The position numbers and the translations under genes are program-made. The notes below the pieces were generated by a model, which worked only from the letters and a program-made list of their open reading frames with translations, ran no database searches and was not told where the DNA came from. A stretch of DNA of 64,000 bases, from the NCBI RefSeq assembly GCF_021165955.1, contig NZ_CP088952.1, forward strand, positions 1,364,001 to 1,428,000. Reading direction: 5' to 3'. Source of the stretch: Massilia endophytica (lineage in GTDB: Bacteria; Pseudomonadota; Gammaproteobacteria; Burkholderiales; Burkholderiaceae_D). Shown here piece by piece: positions 16,221-24,783 of the stretch; position 1 is the first letter of the stretch, and every line of letters starts with the position of its first letter.

Positions 16221-17585
16221 ATGAAATCTGCTTTAAATCGACGACACTTCCTCGCCGCCGGCGCCGCCATTGCGGGCAGCATGCTGCTGCCGCCCGTTTT
16301 TGCCGCATCGCGCGAGCGGGTACGCATCGGCATGATCGGCACCGGCATGCGCGGCCAGGTGCTGCTGCAGGAACTGCTGCGCCGCGACGATGTGGAGGTG
16401 GCGGCCCTGTGCGATATCGAGCCGATCATGCTGGGCAAGGCGCTCAAGCAGGTCGAGAAATTCGGCAAGGCGCGTCCCCGCACCTTCGGCGAGGACCGCG
16501 ATCCGCAGGCTTACAAGCGCATGCTGGACGCGCGGCAGCTGGACGGCATCATCATCGCTACGCCATGGGAGTGGCACGCCGAGATGGCCATCGCAGCAAT
16601 GCAGGCCGGCGTGCCGGTGGGCTGCGAGGTCGTCGCGGGCGTCACGCTGCAGGACCATTGGGACGTGCTGAATACCCAGCTCAAGACGAATACACCCTAT
16701 ATGCTGCTGGAGAACGTGTGCTTCCGCCGCGACGTGATGGCCGTGCTGCAGATGGTGCGCTCCGGCCTGTTCGGGGAGCTGGTGCATCTGCAGGGCGGCT
16801 ACCAGCACGACCTGCGGGCCGTGAAGTTCAACAACGGCGACCCCGCCAAGCCTTACGGCAGCGGCATTGAGTATGGCGCCAAGGGCTGGTCCGAAGCGCG
16901 CTGGCGCACGGAACACTCCGTGCGGCGCAATGGCGAGCTGTATCCTAGCCATGGCATTGGTCCCTGCGCCATGTACACCAACATCAACCGCGGCAATCGC
17001 TTCACGCGTATCAACTCCTTTGCCACCAAGGCGCGCGGCCTGCACGACTACATTCTCAAGCAGTCGGGCGGCGCCTCGCATCCTAGCGCGAAGACGCAGT
17101 TCAAGCTGGGCGACGTGGTGACGACCACGCTCGCCTGCGAGAACGGCGAAACGATCCTGCTGCAGCACGACACCTCGCTGCCGCGCCCATACTCCCTTGG
17201 CTTCCGCGTGCAGGGCACCGACGGGCTGTGGATGGATGTGAACCATTCCATCCATATCGAAGGCAAGAGCAAGCCGCACCAGTGGGAAGACTTCCAGGCC
17301 TACCAGGACAAATACGACCATCCGCTCTGGCGCAAGTACGCGCAGAAGGCGGAAGGGGCAGGACATGGCGGCATGGACTTCTTCGTGATCCACTCCTTCA
17401 TTGAAGCGCTGAAGGCGCGCGACCCGATGCCGATCGATATCTACGATGCAGTGACCTGGAGCGCGATCACGCCGCTGTCCGAGCAGTCCATCGCCCAGAA
17501 CTTCCAGACGCTGGACTTCCCGGACTTCACCGCCGGGAAGTGGAAAACGCGCAAGCCGATTTTCGCCTTCGACGACCGCTATTGA
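16221..17585 (+). CDS. Tat-exported GH109-type alpha-N-acetylgalactosaminidase (Gfo/Idh/MocA fold)
   Basis: The 454-residue protein starts with a twin-arginine signal (NRRHFLAAGAA) and continues with a Rossmann motif GTGMRG at about residues 40-45 and the Gfo/Idh/MocA fold. Blocks such as ENVCFRRDVMAVLQMVR, YPSHGIGPCAMYTNINRGN, and the C-terminal DIYDAVTWSAITPLSE match the GH109 family. GH109 enzymes cleave terminal alpha-GalNAc by an NAD-dependent redox mechanism, and folding with NAD in the cytoplasm explains Tat export. The ATG follows AAGGAG by four bases. Being third in the receptor operon and opposite agaS/agaK makes GalNAc release the best reading. Other Gfo/Idh/MocA sugar-modifying activities remain possible. 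Confidence 0.85.
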   Translation: MKSALNRRHFLAAGAAIAGSMLLPPVFAASRERVRIGMIGTGMRGQVLLQELLRRDDVEVAALCDIEPIMLGKALKQVEKFGKARPRTFGEDRDPQAYKRMLDARQLDGIIIATPWEWHAEMAIAAMQAGVPVGCEVVAGVTLQDHWDVLNTQLKTNTPYMLLENVCFRRDVMAVLQMVRSGLFGELVHLQGGYQHDLRAVKFNNGDPAKPYGSGIEYGAKGWSEARWRTEHSVRRNGELYPSHGIGPCAMYTNINRGNRFTRINSFATKARGLHDYILKQSGGASHPSAKTQFKLGDVVTTTLACENGETILLQHDTSLPRPYSLGFRVQGTDGLWMDVNHSIHIEGKSKPHQWEDFQAYQDKYDHPLWRKYAQKAEGAGHGGMDFFVIHSFIEALKARDPMPIDIYDAVTWSAITPLSEQSIAQNFQTLDFPDFTAGKWKTRKPIFAFDDRY

Positions 17586-17593
17586 GCGCTTTT

Positions 17594-17613
17594 GCCGGGG
17601 CTGCCGCCCCGGC
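17594..17613 (+). terminator. Possible terminator of the receptor-GH109 operon
   Basis: A perfect 8-bp GC stem (GCCGGGGC/GCCCCGGC) with a 4-base loop lies 8 bases after the GH109 stop. The following sequence is only weakly T-rich (ATGCTCTT), so termination may be incomplete. Confidence 0.45.
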
Positions 17614-17658
17614 ATGCTCTTACGGTACAATCTGCGGCTTAACTGAGCAGATTGCCCC

Positions 17659-18654
17659 ATGCATTTGAACCGCTTGATCCTCTCCGCCCTGGCCGCCGCC
17701 GTGCTGGCCGGTTGCGGAAGCACCCCTGTCGCCCCTAGCACCCACCCTGCGATCACGCCGGTAACGCCTACTCAGGCCGTGCCGCCCGTGATTCCACCGG
17801 CGCTGAGCGACAGCACGCCCACCAATATCCCCCCTCCAGCGCCCGTACAGCGCAAGGTCAAGATCGGCCTGGCCCTGGGCGGTGGCGCCGCGCGCGGCTT
17901 TGCACACATTGGCGTCATCAAGGCGCTGGAAGCGAACGGCATCGTTCCGGACATCGTGGTCGGCACCAGCGCGGGCAGCGTGGTGGGCGCCCTGTACGCA
18001 GCAGGTAACAACGCGGCCTCCCTGCAGAAGATGGCCAACGACATGGACGAAGCGGCGATCTCCGACTGGGCTCTGCCACTGTTCGGCAAAACCTCCGGCG
18101 TGCTCAAAGGCGAGGCCCTGCAAACCTATGTGAACAAGGCCGTGCAGTATAGGCCCATCGAAAAACTCAAGCTGCCTTTCGGCGCCGTGGCTTCGGACCT
18201 GAAGACGGGCCAGCCCATTCTCTTCCAGCGCGGGAACACGGGCATGGCGGTACGCGCCAGTTCGGCGGTGCCGGGCGTGTTCCAGCCGGTCACCATCGGC
18301 AACCACACCTATGTGGACGGCGGCCTGGTGGCGCCTGTGCCGGTGCGCTTCGCCAAGGAGATGGGCGCCGAGTTCATCATCGCCGTGAACATCTCCACGC
18401 AGACGGAGGCGCAGGCCGCGATCTCCTCGCTGGAAGTCATTATGCAGACCTTCAGTATCATGGGCCAGCGCATCAACCAGTATGAGCTGCGCGATGCGGA
18501 CATCGTGATCCAGCCGCCGCTGGGCAATATGGGCAGCAGCGACTTCGCCAGCCGCGCGCGCGCCATGCAGGCGGGCGAGAAGGCCACGCTCGCGCTGATG
18601 GCCCAGCTCAAACAGAAACTCAAGGCGCGGCGCGAATCGCCCGCCGTCCAGTAA
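17659..18654 (+). CDS. Patatin-like phospholipase lipoprotein (RssA-like)
   Basis: Predicted lipid-anchored serine acyl hydrolase of 331 residues. The lipobox LAGC is followed by a proline-rich linker (about 22-62). The patatin domain has the oxyanion loop GGGAARGF, nucleophile motif GTSAG and catalytic aspartate in DGGLVAP, so the Ser-Asp dyad is intact. The substrate is presumably a phospholipid or acyl ester in the periplasm or envelope. It is preceded by a TACAAT -10-like box at 17626-17631 and followed 21 bases later by a GlcG/HbpS-like gene. Function in this organism is not known. Confidence 0.85.
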   Translation: MHLNRLILSALAAAVLAGCGSTPVAPSTHPAITPVTPTQAVPPVIPPALSDSTPTNIPPPAPVQRKVKIGLALGGGAARGFAHIGVIKALEANGIVPDIVVGTSAGSVVGALYAAGNNAASLQKMANDMDEAAISDWALPLFGKTSGVLKGEALQTYVNKAVQYRPIEKLKLPFGAVASDLKTGQPILFQRGNTGMAVRASSAVPGVFQPVTIGNHTYVDGGLVAPVPVRFAKEMGAEFIIAVNISTQTEAQAAISSLEVIMQTFSIMGQRINQYELRDADIVIQPPLGNMGSSDFASRARAMQAGEKATLALMAQLKQKLKARRESPAVQ

Positions 18655-18675
18655 ATCAACCGAAGGACAACAACA

Positions 18676-19080
18676 ATGCAGACCAAACCATTCCTCAGCC
18701 TCGCCGACGTGAAGAAGATTGCCGCGGCAGCGGAAGCTGAAGCGCTGGCCAACAACTGGCCCGTATCCATCGCCATCTGCGACGACGGCGGCCACCTGCT
18801 GTGGCTCCAGCGCCTGGACGGCGCCGCGCCTTTGTCCTCGCACATCGCCCCGGCCAAGGCGCGCACCTCGGCGCTGGGCCGCCGCGAGTCGCGCGTCTAC
18901 GAAGAGATCATCAACAACGGCCGCGTCGCCTTCCTGAGCGCGCCCGAAGTGGACGGCATGCTGGAAGGCGGCGTCAACATCGTCGTGGACGGCCACACCG
19001 TCGGCGCCGTCGGCGTTTCCGGCGTGAAATCCTCGGAAGACGCCCAGATCGCGAAAGCAGGCATCGCCGCCCTCGGCTGA
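18676..19080 (+). CDS. GlcG/HbpS-like (DUF336) protein
   Basis: Small soluble protein of 134 residues with the DUF336/GlcG/HbpS fold: ISICDDGG-like strand (VSIAICDDGGHLLWLQRLDG), then SHIAPAKARTS and VGAVGVSG with the terminal SSEDAQIAKAG helix. Relatives include heme-binding HbpS and the glycolate-locus protein GlcG, but many have no known role. There is no signal peptide. An AAGGA ribosome site precedes the ATG. It is probably co-transcribed with the patatin gene, without an obvious functional link. Confidence 0.8.
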   Translation: MQTKPFLSLADVKKIAAAAEAEALANNWPVSIAICDDGGHLLWLQRLDGAAPLSSHIAPAKARTSALGRRESRVYEEIINNGRVAFLSAPEVDGMLEGGVNIVVDGHTVGAVGVSGVKSSEDAQIAKAGIAALG

Positions 19081-19095
19081 AATAGTTTCCTAATT

Positions 19096-19140
19096 GGGGA
19101 CAGACCCCTTTAGGAAACTTTCTTAAAGGGGTCTGTCCCC
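19096..19140. repeat. Long near-perfect palindrome (REP-like)
   Basis: GGGGACAGACCCC at 19096-19108 and GGGGTCTGTCCCC at 19128-19140 form the ends of an approximately 22-bp stem whose inner part (TTTAGGAAA/TTTCTTAAA) pairs with one G-T mismatch. Similar GGGGACAGACCCC units recur between genes in many betaproteobacterial genomes. It may act as a bidirectional terminator after the HbpS-like gene or as a REP-type element. Confidence 0.6.
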
Positions 19141-19161
19141 TTTAAGAAATAGGGTGGTGGC

Positions 19162-19190
19162 TTGTCGGAAAGGGTGGTTTGGGTTATAAT
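19162..19190 (+). promoter_or_regulatory. carAB promoter
   Basis: TTGTCG (19162-19167) and a perfect TATAAT (19185-19190) are 17 bases apart. The predicted start near 19197 gives an approximately 135-base leader before carA. Confidence 0.75.
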
Positions 19191-19214
19191 TCAAAGGTTT
19201 AGCCAAATCACATC

Positions 19215-19312
19215 TACCGTAGCGCCTACCACTCTTACCCATCATCATCTGACCGCAACCTGGCATCAAGCCCGGATTCATGCCGGTCGTCTGACGTGGC
19301 GCCGCTACGGTA
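19215..19312 (+). promoter_or_regulatory. Structured 5' leader of carAB
   Basis: TACCGTAGCG (19215-19224) and CGCTACGGTA (19303-19312) are perfect 10-base complements, extended by CCAC/GTGG. Inside, GACCG (19251-19255) pairs with CGGTC (19284-19288) and GGCAT (19262-19266) with ATGCC (19280-19284). The outer stem closes just before the GGAG ribosome site at 19322-19325. This is a candidate regulatory RNA; I do not recognise it as a named motif. Confidence 0.5.
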
Positions 19313-19331
19313 ACTTTATACGGAGTTGCCC

Positions 19332-20495
19332 TTGCCGCCATTTTTCGCTGGCCCAGCCGTTCCGGCCATCCTGGCCCTCGCTGACGGAACTATTTTCAAC
19401 GGATATTCTATTGGCGCTTCCGGCCATACCATCGGCGAAGTCGTCTTTAATACCTCGATCACCGGCTACCAGGAAATCCTCACCGATCCGAGCTACTCGC
19501 GCCAGATCGTGACCCTGACGTACCCGCATATCGGCAACTACGGCATCAATGCCGAAGACGTCGAAGCCACCAAAGTCCACGCCGCCGGCCTGATCATCCG
19601 CGATCTGCCGCTGCTGGCCTCGAATTTCCGCTCCACCCAATCCCTTTCCGATTACCTCAAGGCCGAGAACGTGGTCGCCATCGCGGGCATCGATACCCGC
19701 AAGCTGACCCGCATCCTGCGAGAGAAGGGCGCCCAGGCAGGCGCCATCCTGACCGGCACGCTGGGCAATGAGCCTTCCGTGCAGCAGGCCGTCGAGCTGG
19801 CGCGCTCCTTCCCCGGCCTGAACGGCATGGACCTGGCCAAGGTGGTGTCCACCAAGACGGCCTACGAGTTCACCGAAACCGAGTGGAAGCTGGGCGAGGG
19901 CTACGGCAAGGTCGAGAACCCGCGCTTCCACGTGGTGGCCTTCGACTATGGCGTGAAGCGCAATATCCTGCGCATGCTGGCGTCGCGCGGCTGCAAGGTG
20001 ACGGTGCTGCCCGCCCAGTCCACCGCCGCCGATGCGCTGGCGCTGAATCCGGACGGTATCTTCCTGGCCAATGGTCCGGGCGACCCGGAGCCTTGCGATT
20101 ACGCGATCAAGGCCACGCGCGAGCTGATGGAGAGGAAGATTCCCGTGTTCGGCATCTGCCTGGGCCACCAGATCATGGCCCTCGCTTCGGGCGCGAAAAC
20201 GCTGAAGATGAAGTTCGGCCACCACGGCGCCAACCACCCGGTGCAGGACCTGGACAGCAAGCAGGTGCTCATCACCTCGCAGAACCACGGCTTCGCCGTC
20301 GATGCGGCCACGCTGCCTGCCAACTGCCGCGTCACCCACGTGTCGCTGTTCGACGGTTCGCTGCAAGGCTTCGCCCGCACCGATACGCCAGCCTTCTGCT
20401 TCCAGGGACACCCGGAAGCATCGCCAGGCCCCACCGACGTCGCCTACCTGTTTGACCGCTTCATCTCGATGATGGAAGCCGCGGAGAAGAAATAA
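19332..20495 (+). CDS. carA: Carbamoyl-phosphate synthase small subunit
   Basis: Glutaminase subunit supplying ammonia to CarB for pyrimidine and arginine synthesis. It has the class I amidotransferase motif GICLGHQIM with the nucleophile cysteine, and the C-terminal histidine/glutamate region QGHPEASPGP. The start is unusual: both in-frame candidates are TTG. The TTG at 19332 lies 6 bases from the GGAG ribosome site, whereas the one at 19326 abuts it, so 19332 is preferred (387 residues). It is followed after 2 bases by carB. Confidence 0.95.
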   Translation: MPPFFAGPAVPAILALADGTIFNGYSIGASGHTIGEVVFNTSITGYQEILTDPSYSRQIVTLTYPHIGNYGINAEDVEATKVHAAGLIIRDLPLLASNFRSTQSLSDYLKAENVVAIAGIDTRKLTRILREKGAQAGAILTGTLGNEPSVQQAVELARSFPGLNGMDLAKVVSTKTAYEFTETEWKLGEGYGKVENPRFHVVAFDYGVKRNILRMLASRGCKVTVLPAQSTAADALALNPDGIFLANGPGDPEPCDYAIKATRELMERKIPVFGICLGHQIMALASGAKTLKMKFGHHGANHPVQDLDSKQVLITSQNHGFAVDAATLPANCRVTHVSLFDGSLQGFARTDTPAFCFQGHPEASPGPTDVAYLFDRFISMMEAAEKK

Positions 20496-20497
20496 AA

Positions 20498-23400
20498 ATG
20501 CCAAAACGTTCTGATATTAAAAGCATCCTGATTATTGGGGCCGGTCCGATCATCATCGGCCAGGCCTGCGAATTCGACTACTCCGGCGCCCAGGCCTGCA
20601 AGGCCCTGCGCGAAGAGGGCTTCAAGGTCATCCTGGTCAACAGCAATCCGGCCACCATCATGACCGACCCCGAAATGGCGGACGTGACCTACATCGAGCC
20701 GATCACCTGGCAGGTGGTTGAGCGCATCATCGCCAAGGAAAAGCCGGACGCGATCCTGCCGACCATGGGCGGCCAGACGGCGCTGAACTGCGCCCTGGAC
20801 CTGCACCGCAACGGCGTGCTGGAAAAGTACAAGGTGGAGCTGATCGGCGCCACGCCGGAAGCCATCGACAAGGCGGAAGACCGCTCGAAGTTCAAGGATG
20901 CGATGACCAAGATCGGCCTCGGTTCGGCGAAGTCCGGTGTGTCGCACACCATGGAAGAATCCTGGGCCGTGCAGCGCGAGCTGGGCTTCCCGGTCATCAT
21001 CCGTCCGTCCTTCACCATGGGCGGCACGGGCGGCGGCATCGCCTATAACGAGGAAGAATTTGAAACCATCTGCAAGCGCGGCCTGGAAGCTTCGCCCACC
21101 TCCGAACTGCTGATCGAGGAATCGCTGATCGGCTGGAAAGAGTACGAGATGGAAGTGGTGCGCGACAAGGCGGACAACTGCATCATCATCTGCTCCATCG
21201 AAAATCTGGACCCGATGGGCGTGCACACCGGCGACTCCATCACCGTGGCCCCGGCCCAGACGCTGACGGACAAGGAATACCAGATCATGCGCAACGCCTC
21301 GCTGGCAGTTCTGCGCGAGATCGGCGTGGATACCGGCGGCTCGAACGTGCAGTTCTCCATCAACCCGAAAGACGGCCGCATGATCGTCATCGAGATGAAC
21401 CCGCGCGTGTCGCGTTCGTCCGCACTGGCGTCGAAGGCTACCGGCTTCCCGATCGCGAAGGTTGCTGCCAAGCTGGCCGTGGGCTTCACGCTGGACGAGC
21501 TGCGCAACGAGATCACCGGCGGCGCGACCCCCGCTTCCTTCGAACCGTCCATCGACTACGTCGTGACCAAGATCCCGCGCTTCGCCTTCGAGAAATTCCC
21601 GAGCGCCGACAACCGCCTGACCACGCAGATGAAATCCGTGGGCGAAGTGATGGCCATCGGCCGCAGCTTCCAGGAGTCCTTCCAGAAGGCCCTGCGCGGC
21701 CTGGAAGTGGGCGTGGATGGCCTGAACCAGAAAACCACCGACCGCGAGAAGCTGGAAGTGGAACTGGGCGAGCCGGGCCCCGAGCGCATCTGGTACGTGG
21801 GCGACGCCTTCGCCCAGGGCTTCACCCTGGAAGAGGTGTATGGCCTGACCAAGATCGATCCGTGGTTCCTGGTGCAGATCAAGGAGATCGTGGACCTGGA
21901 GCTGTGGCTGGACACCCAGAAGCTGGATAACCTGGACCGCACCACCCTGTTCAAGCTGAAACAGAAGGGCTTCTCGGACCGCCGCCTGGCCTACCTGCTG
22001 CAGACCACCGACGCCGCCGTGCGCAACAAGCGCCGCGAGATGAAGATCCGCCCGGTCTACAAGCGCGTGGACACCTGCGCCGCGGAGTTCTCCACCAACA
22101 CGGCCTATATGTACTCCACGTATGACGAGGAGTGCGAGTCCAACCCCACGGACAAGAAGAAGATCATGGTGCTGGGCGGTGGCCCGAACCGTATTGGCCA
22201 GGGTATCGAATTCGACTACTGCTGCGTGCACGCCGCGCTGGCCATGCGCGAAGACGGCTACGAGACCATCATGGTCAACTGCAATCCCGAGACCGTGTCC
22301 ACCGACTACGATACCTCCGACCGCCTGTACTTCGAGCCGCTGACGCTGGAAGACGTGCTGGAAATCGTGGACCTGGAAAAGCCTGCGGGCGTGATCGTGC
22401 AGTACGGCGGCCAGACCCCGCTGAAACTGGCGCTGGACCTGGAAGCGAACGGCGTGCCTATCGTGGGCACCTCGCCCGACATGATCGACGCCGCCGAAGA
22501 CCGCGAGCGTTTCCAGAAGCTGCTGCAGGACCTGGGCCTGCGCCAGCCGCCGAACCGCACCGCGCGCACCGAAACCGAGGCCCTGGCCCTGGCGCAGGAA
22601 ATCGGCTACCCGCTGGTCGTGCGTCCTTCCTACGTGCTGGGCGGCCGTGCGATGGAAATCGTGCACGAACAGCGCGACCTCGAACGCTACATGCGCGAAG
22701 CTGTGAAGGTGTCGAACGATTCGCCGGTACTGCTGGACCGCTTCCTGAACGACGCCATCGAGTGCGACGTGGACTGCATCTCGGACGGTGAAACCACCTT
22801 CATCGGCGGCGTGATGGAGCACATCGAACAGGCAGGCGTGCACTCGGGCGACTCGGCCTGCTCGCTGCCGCCTTACTCGCTGTCGCAGGACACCATCGAC
22901 GAGATGAAGCGCCAGACCTCGCTGATGGCCAAGGGCCTGAACGTGATCGGCCTGATGAACGTGCAGTTCGCGATCCAGAAGCAGGACGGCCAGGACGTGG
23001 TCTACGTGCTGGAAGTGAACCCGCGCGCTTCGCGTACCGTGCCTTATGTGTCGAAAGCCACCGGCCTGCAGCTGGCCAAGATCGCGGCGCGCTGCATGGT
23101 GGGCCAGAAGCTGGCGGAGCAGGGCGTGACCAAGGAAGTGGTGCCGCCTTACTACAGCGTGAAGGAAGCGGTGTTCCCCTTCGTGAAGTTCCCTGGCGTG
23201 GACACCATCCTGGGCCCGGAAATGAAATCGACCGGCGAAGTCATGGGCGTGGGCAAGACCTTCGCCGAGGCCTTCGTGAAGTCGCAGCTGGGCGCGGGCG
23301 TGAAGCTGCCGACCTCCGGCAAGGTATTCCTGTCCGTGAAGGCGGCCGACAAGCCGCGCGCCGTGAAAGTGGCGCGCGACCTGGTCGATGCGGGCTTCAC

Positions 23401-23716
23401 CCTGTGCGCCACCAAGGGCACCGCCGCCGTGATCGCGGCAGCAGGCCTGCCGGTGACGCCGGTGAACAAGGTCCTGGAAGGCCGCCCGCACGTGGTGGAC
23501 ATGATCAAGAACCACGAGATTGTCCTGGTCATCAACACGGTTGAAGAGAAACGCAATGCGATCTCGGACTCGCGTACAATCCGTACTTCCGCGCTGGCTT
23601 CGCGGGTGACGACCTACACGACCATTGCGGGCGCAGAAGCCGCGGTGGCCGGTATCCGCCACCTGGCCGAGCTGCACGTGTACGATTTACAAGGCCTGCA
23701 TAAAACCTTACACTAA
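20498..23716 (+). CDS. carB: Carbamoyl-phosphate synthase large subunit
   Basis: Synthetase subunit of 1072 residues, the expected length. Two homologous ATP-grasp halves are visible (VIRPSFTMGGTGGG in the first, VVRPSYVLGGRAMEIV in the second), each preceded by an N-terminal preATP-grasp motif (GAGPIIIGQACEFDYSG and GGGPNRIGQGIEFDYCC). The C-terminal MGS-like allosteric domain (from about residue 935, TLCATKGTAAVI) binds UMP or ornithine in the family. It forms one operon with carA. A strong terminator follows. Confidence 0.98.
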   Translation: MPKRSDIKSILIIGAGPIIIGQACEFDYSGAQACKALREEGFKVILVNSNPATIMTDPEMADVTYIEPITWQVVERIIAKEKPDAILPTMGGQTALNCALDLHRNGVLEKYKVELIGATPEAIDKAEDRSKFKDAMTKIGLGSAKSGVSHTMEESWAVQRELGFPVIIRPSFTMGGTGGGIAYNEEEFETICKRGLEASPTSELLIEESLIGWKEYEMEVVRDKADNCIIICSIENLDPMGVHTGDSITVAPAQTLTDKEYQIMRNASLAVLREIGVDTGGSNVQFSINPKDGRMIVIEMNPRVSRSSALASKATGFPIAKVAAKLAVGFTLDELRNEITGGATPASFEPSIDYVVTKIPRFAFEKFPSADNRLTTQMKSVGEVMAIGRSFQESFQKALRGLEVGVDGLNQKTTDREKLEVELGEPGPERIWYVGDAFAQGFTLEEVYGLTKIDPWFLVQIKEIVDLELWLDTQKLDNLDRTTLFKLKQKGFSDRRLAYLLQTTDAAVRNKRREMKIRPVYKRVDTCAAEFSTNTAYMYSTYDEECESNPTDKKKIMVLGGGPNRIGQGIEFDYCCVHAALAMREDGYETIMVNCNPETVSTDYDTSDRLYFEPLTLEDVLEIVDLEKPAGVIVQYGGQTPLKLALDLEANGVPIVGTSPDMIDAAEDRERFQKLLQDLGLRQPPNRTARTETEALALAQEIGYPLVVRPSYVLGGRAMEIVHEQRDLERYMREAVKVSNDSPVLLDRFLNDAIECDVDCISDGETTFIGGVMEHIEQAGVHSGDSACSLPPYSLSQDTIDEMKRQTSLMAKGLNVIGLMNVQFAIQKQDGQDVVYVLEVNPRASRTVPYVSKATGLQLAKIAARCMVGQKLAEQGVTKEVVPPYYSVKEAVFPFVKFPGVDTILGPEMKSTGEVMGVGKTFAEAFVKSQLGAGVKLPTSGKVFLSVKAADKPRAVKVARDLVDAGFTLCATKGTAAVIAAAGLPVTPVNKVLEGRPHVVDMIKNHEIVLVINTVEEKRNAISDSRTIRTSALASRVTTYTTIAGAEAAVAGIRHLAELHVYDLQGLHKTLH

Positions 23717-23745
23717 GCTCCTCAAGTAGCACGCAGGATCTTAAT

Positions 23746-23787
23746 CACAGAGCCCGCGCCGCAGTCTGGCGCGGGCTCTGTGTTTTT
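23746..23787 (+). terminator. Rho-independent terminator after carB
   Basis: Perfect 15-bp stem (CACAGAGCCCGCGCC at 23746-23760 with its complement at 23768-23782), 7-base loop and a T-tract. It separates carAB from greA. Confidence 0.9.
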
Positions 23788-23810
23788 CGCAATTTAAACA
23801 AGAGACCAAC

Positions 23811-24287
23811 ATGAATTCTGTTCCACTGACCAAATATGGCGCCGAGCTGCTGAAGGAAGAACTGCACCAGCTGAAGACGAAGGAGCGCCGCATTGTGATC
23901 GACGCTATCGCCGAGGCGCGCTCGCACGGCGATCTGTCGGAAAACGCAGAATACGATGCCGCCAAGGAGCGCCAGGCCTTCGTGGAAGGCCGCATCGCGG
24001 AGCTGGAAGGTAAATTGAGCAGCGCCCAGATCATCGATCCGGCCACCCTGGATGCGGACGGCCGCGTGGTCTTCGGCGCCACGGTGGACCTGGAAGACCT
24101 GGAAAACGGCCAGAAGGTGAGCTACCAGATCGTTGGCGTGGACGAGGCGGATATCAAGGTGAACAAGGTGTCGGTGACCTCGCCGATCGCCCGTGCGCTG
24201 ATCGGCAAGTCCGGCGGCGACGTGGTGGAAGTGCAGGCCCCGAGCGGCCCGCGCGAATACGAAATCCTCGAAGTACGCTACGTTTGA
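23811..24287 (+). CDS. greA: Transcription elongation factor GreA
   Basis: The 158-residue protein rescues backtracked RNA polymerase by stimulating transcript cleavage. The N-terminal coiled coil (about 1-75) carries the acidic tip DLSENAEYDAAKERQ, whose acidic residues hold the catalytic metal. The C-terminal FKBP-like domain ends with SGPREYEILEVRYV. It has the usual length. The stop overlaps the start of the next gene (TGATG), so the DUF4149 gene is translationally coupled. Confidence 0.97.
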   Translation: MNSVPLTKYGAELLKEELHQLKTKERRIVIDAIAEARSHGDLSENAEYDAAKERQAFVEGRIAELEGKLSSAQIIDPATLDADGRVVFGATVDLEDLENGQKVSYQIVGVDEADIKVNKVSVTSPIARALIGKSGGDVVEVQAPSGPREYEILEVRYV

Positions 24288-24727
24288 TGCTGCTGCAACG
24301 CGTTCGCCTGCTGGTGGCGGTGCTGTGGGCGGGCAGCCTGTGGACGGTCGGCTATCTGGTCGCGCCCACGCTGTTCGCCACCCTCAGCGACCGCGTGCTG
24401 GCGGGGACGATTGCAGGCAGCATGTTCCACGTGCAGGCCATGCTGTCGCTGGGCTGCGGCCTGGCCATGATGGTGCTGCTCTGGCTCGCGACGCCGGACT
24501 GGCGTTCCGCGCGCCGGCGCAAGGTGCTGGCGATTGTGGCCGGGATGCTGCTTTGCACGGTGGTCGTGCATTTCGGCTTGCAGCCGATGATGGCGGAATT
24601 GCGCGCGGCCGGGCTGGCTGACGAGGCGGTGAAGAGCCGCTTCGGGATGCTGCATGGGGTGTCGAGCGTGATCTACCTGGCGGGCAGCCTGCTCGCCGTG
24701 TGGCTGGTGAGCTCAGTCGCGGACTGA
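24287..24727 (+). CDS. DUF4149 family integral membrane protein
   Basis: A 146-residue inner-membrane protein with four hydrophobic segments (about 8-30, 48-70, 80-100, 122-143), matching the DUF4149 family by memory (VGYLVAPTLFATL motif). The ATG at 24287 overlaps the greA stop; a TTG one codon upstream also fits but the ATG is preferred. Function is unknown. A convergent-type terminator follows. Confidence 0.8.
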   Translation: MLLQRVRLLVAVLWAGSLWTVGYLVAPTLFATLSDRVLAGTIAGSMFHVQAMLSLGCGLAMMVLLWLATPDWRSARRRKVLAIVAGMLLCTVVVHFGLQPMMAELRAAGLADEAVKSRFGMLHGVSSVIYLAGSLLAVWLVSSVAD

Positions 24728-24743
24728 GTCGCAAGAAAACACC

Positions 24744-24783
24744 GGGGGCAGCCGGGCGGAGCCCCGCTGCCCCCAAGTTTTTT
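24744..24783 (+). terminator. Rho-independent terminator after the DUF4149 gene
   Basis: GGGGGCAGC (24744-24752) pairs with GCTGCCCCC (24766-24774), followed by a TTTTTT tract at 24778-24783. It lies between convergent genes; the A-run at 24737-24740 could help it work leftward too. Confidence 0.8.

Noticed and set aside
13334..16483. 1049-codon open frame on the minus strand across the receptor and lipoprotein genes
   Set aside because: It is antisense to well-supported genes, has low-complexity His/Ala/Arg-rich composition, and arises from GC-rich codon use.
20444..23677. 1077-codon minus-strand frame
   Set aside because: Exact antisense shadow of carB with no recognisable domain.
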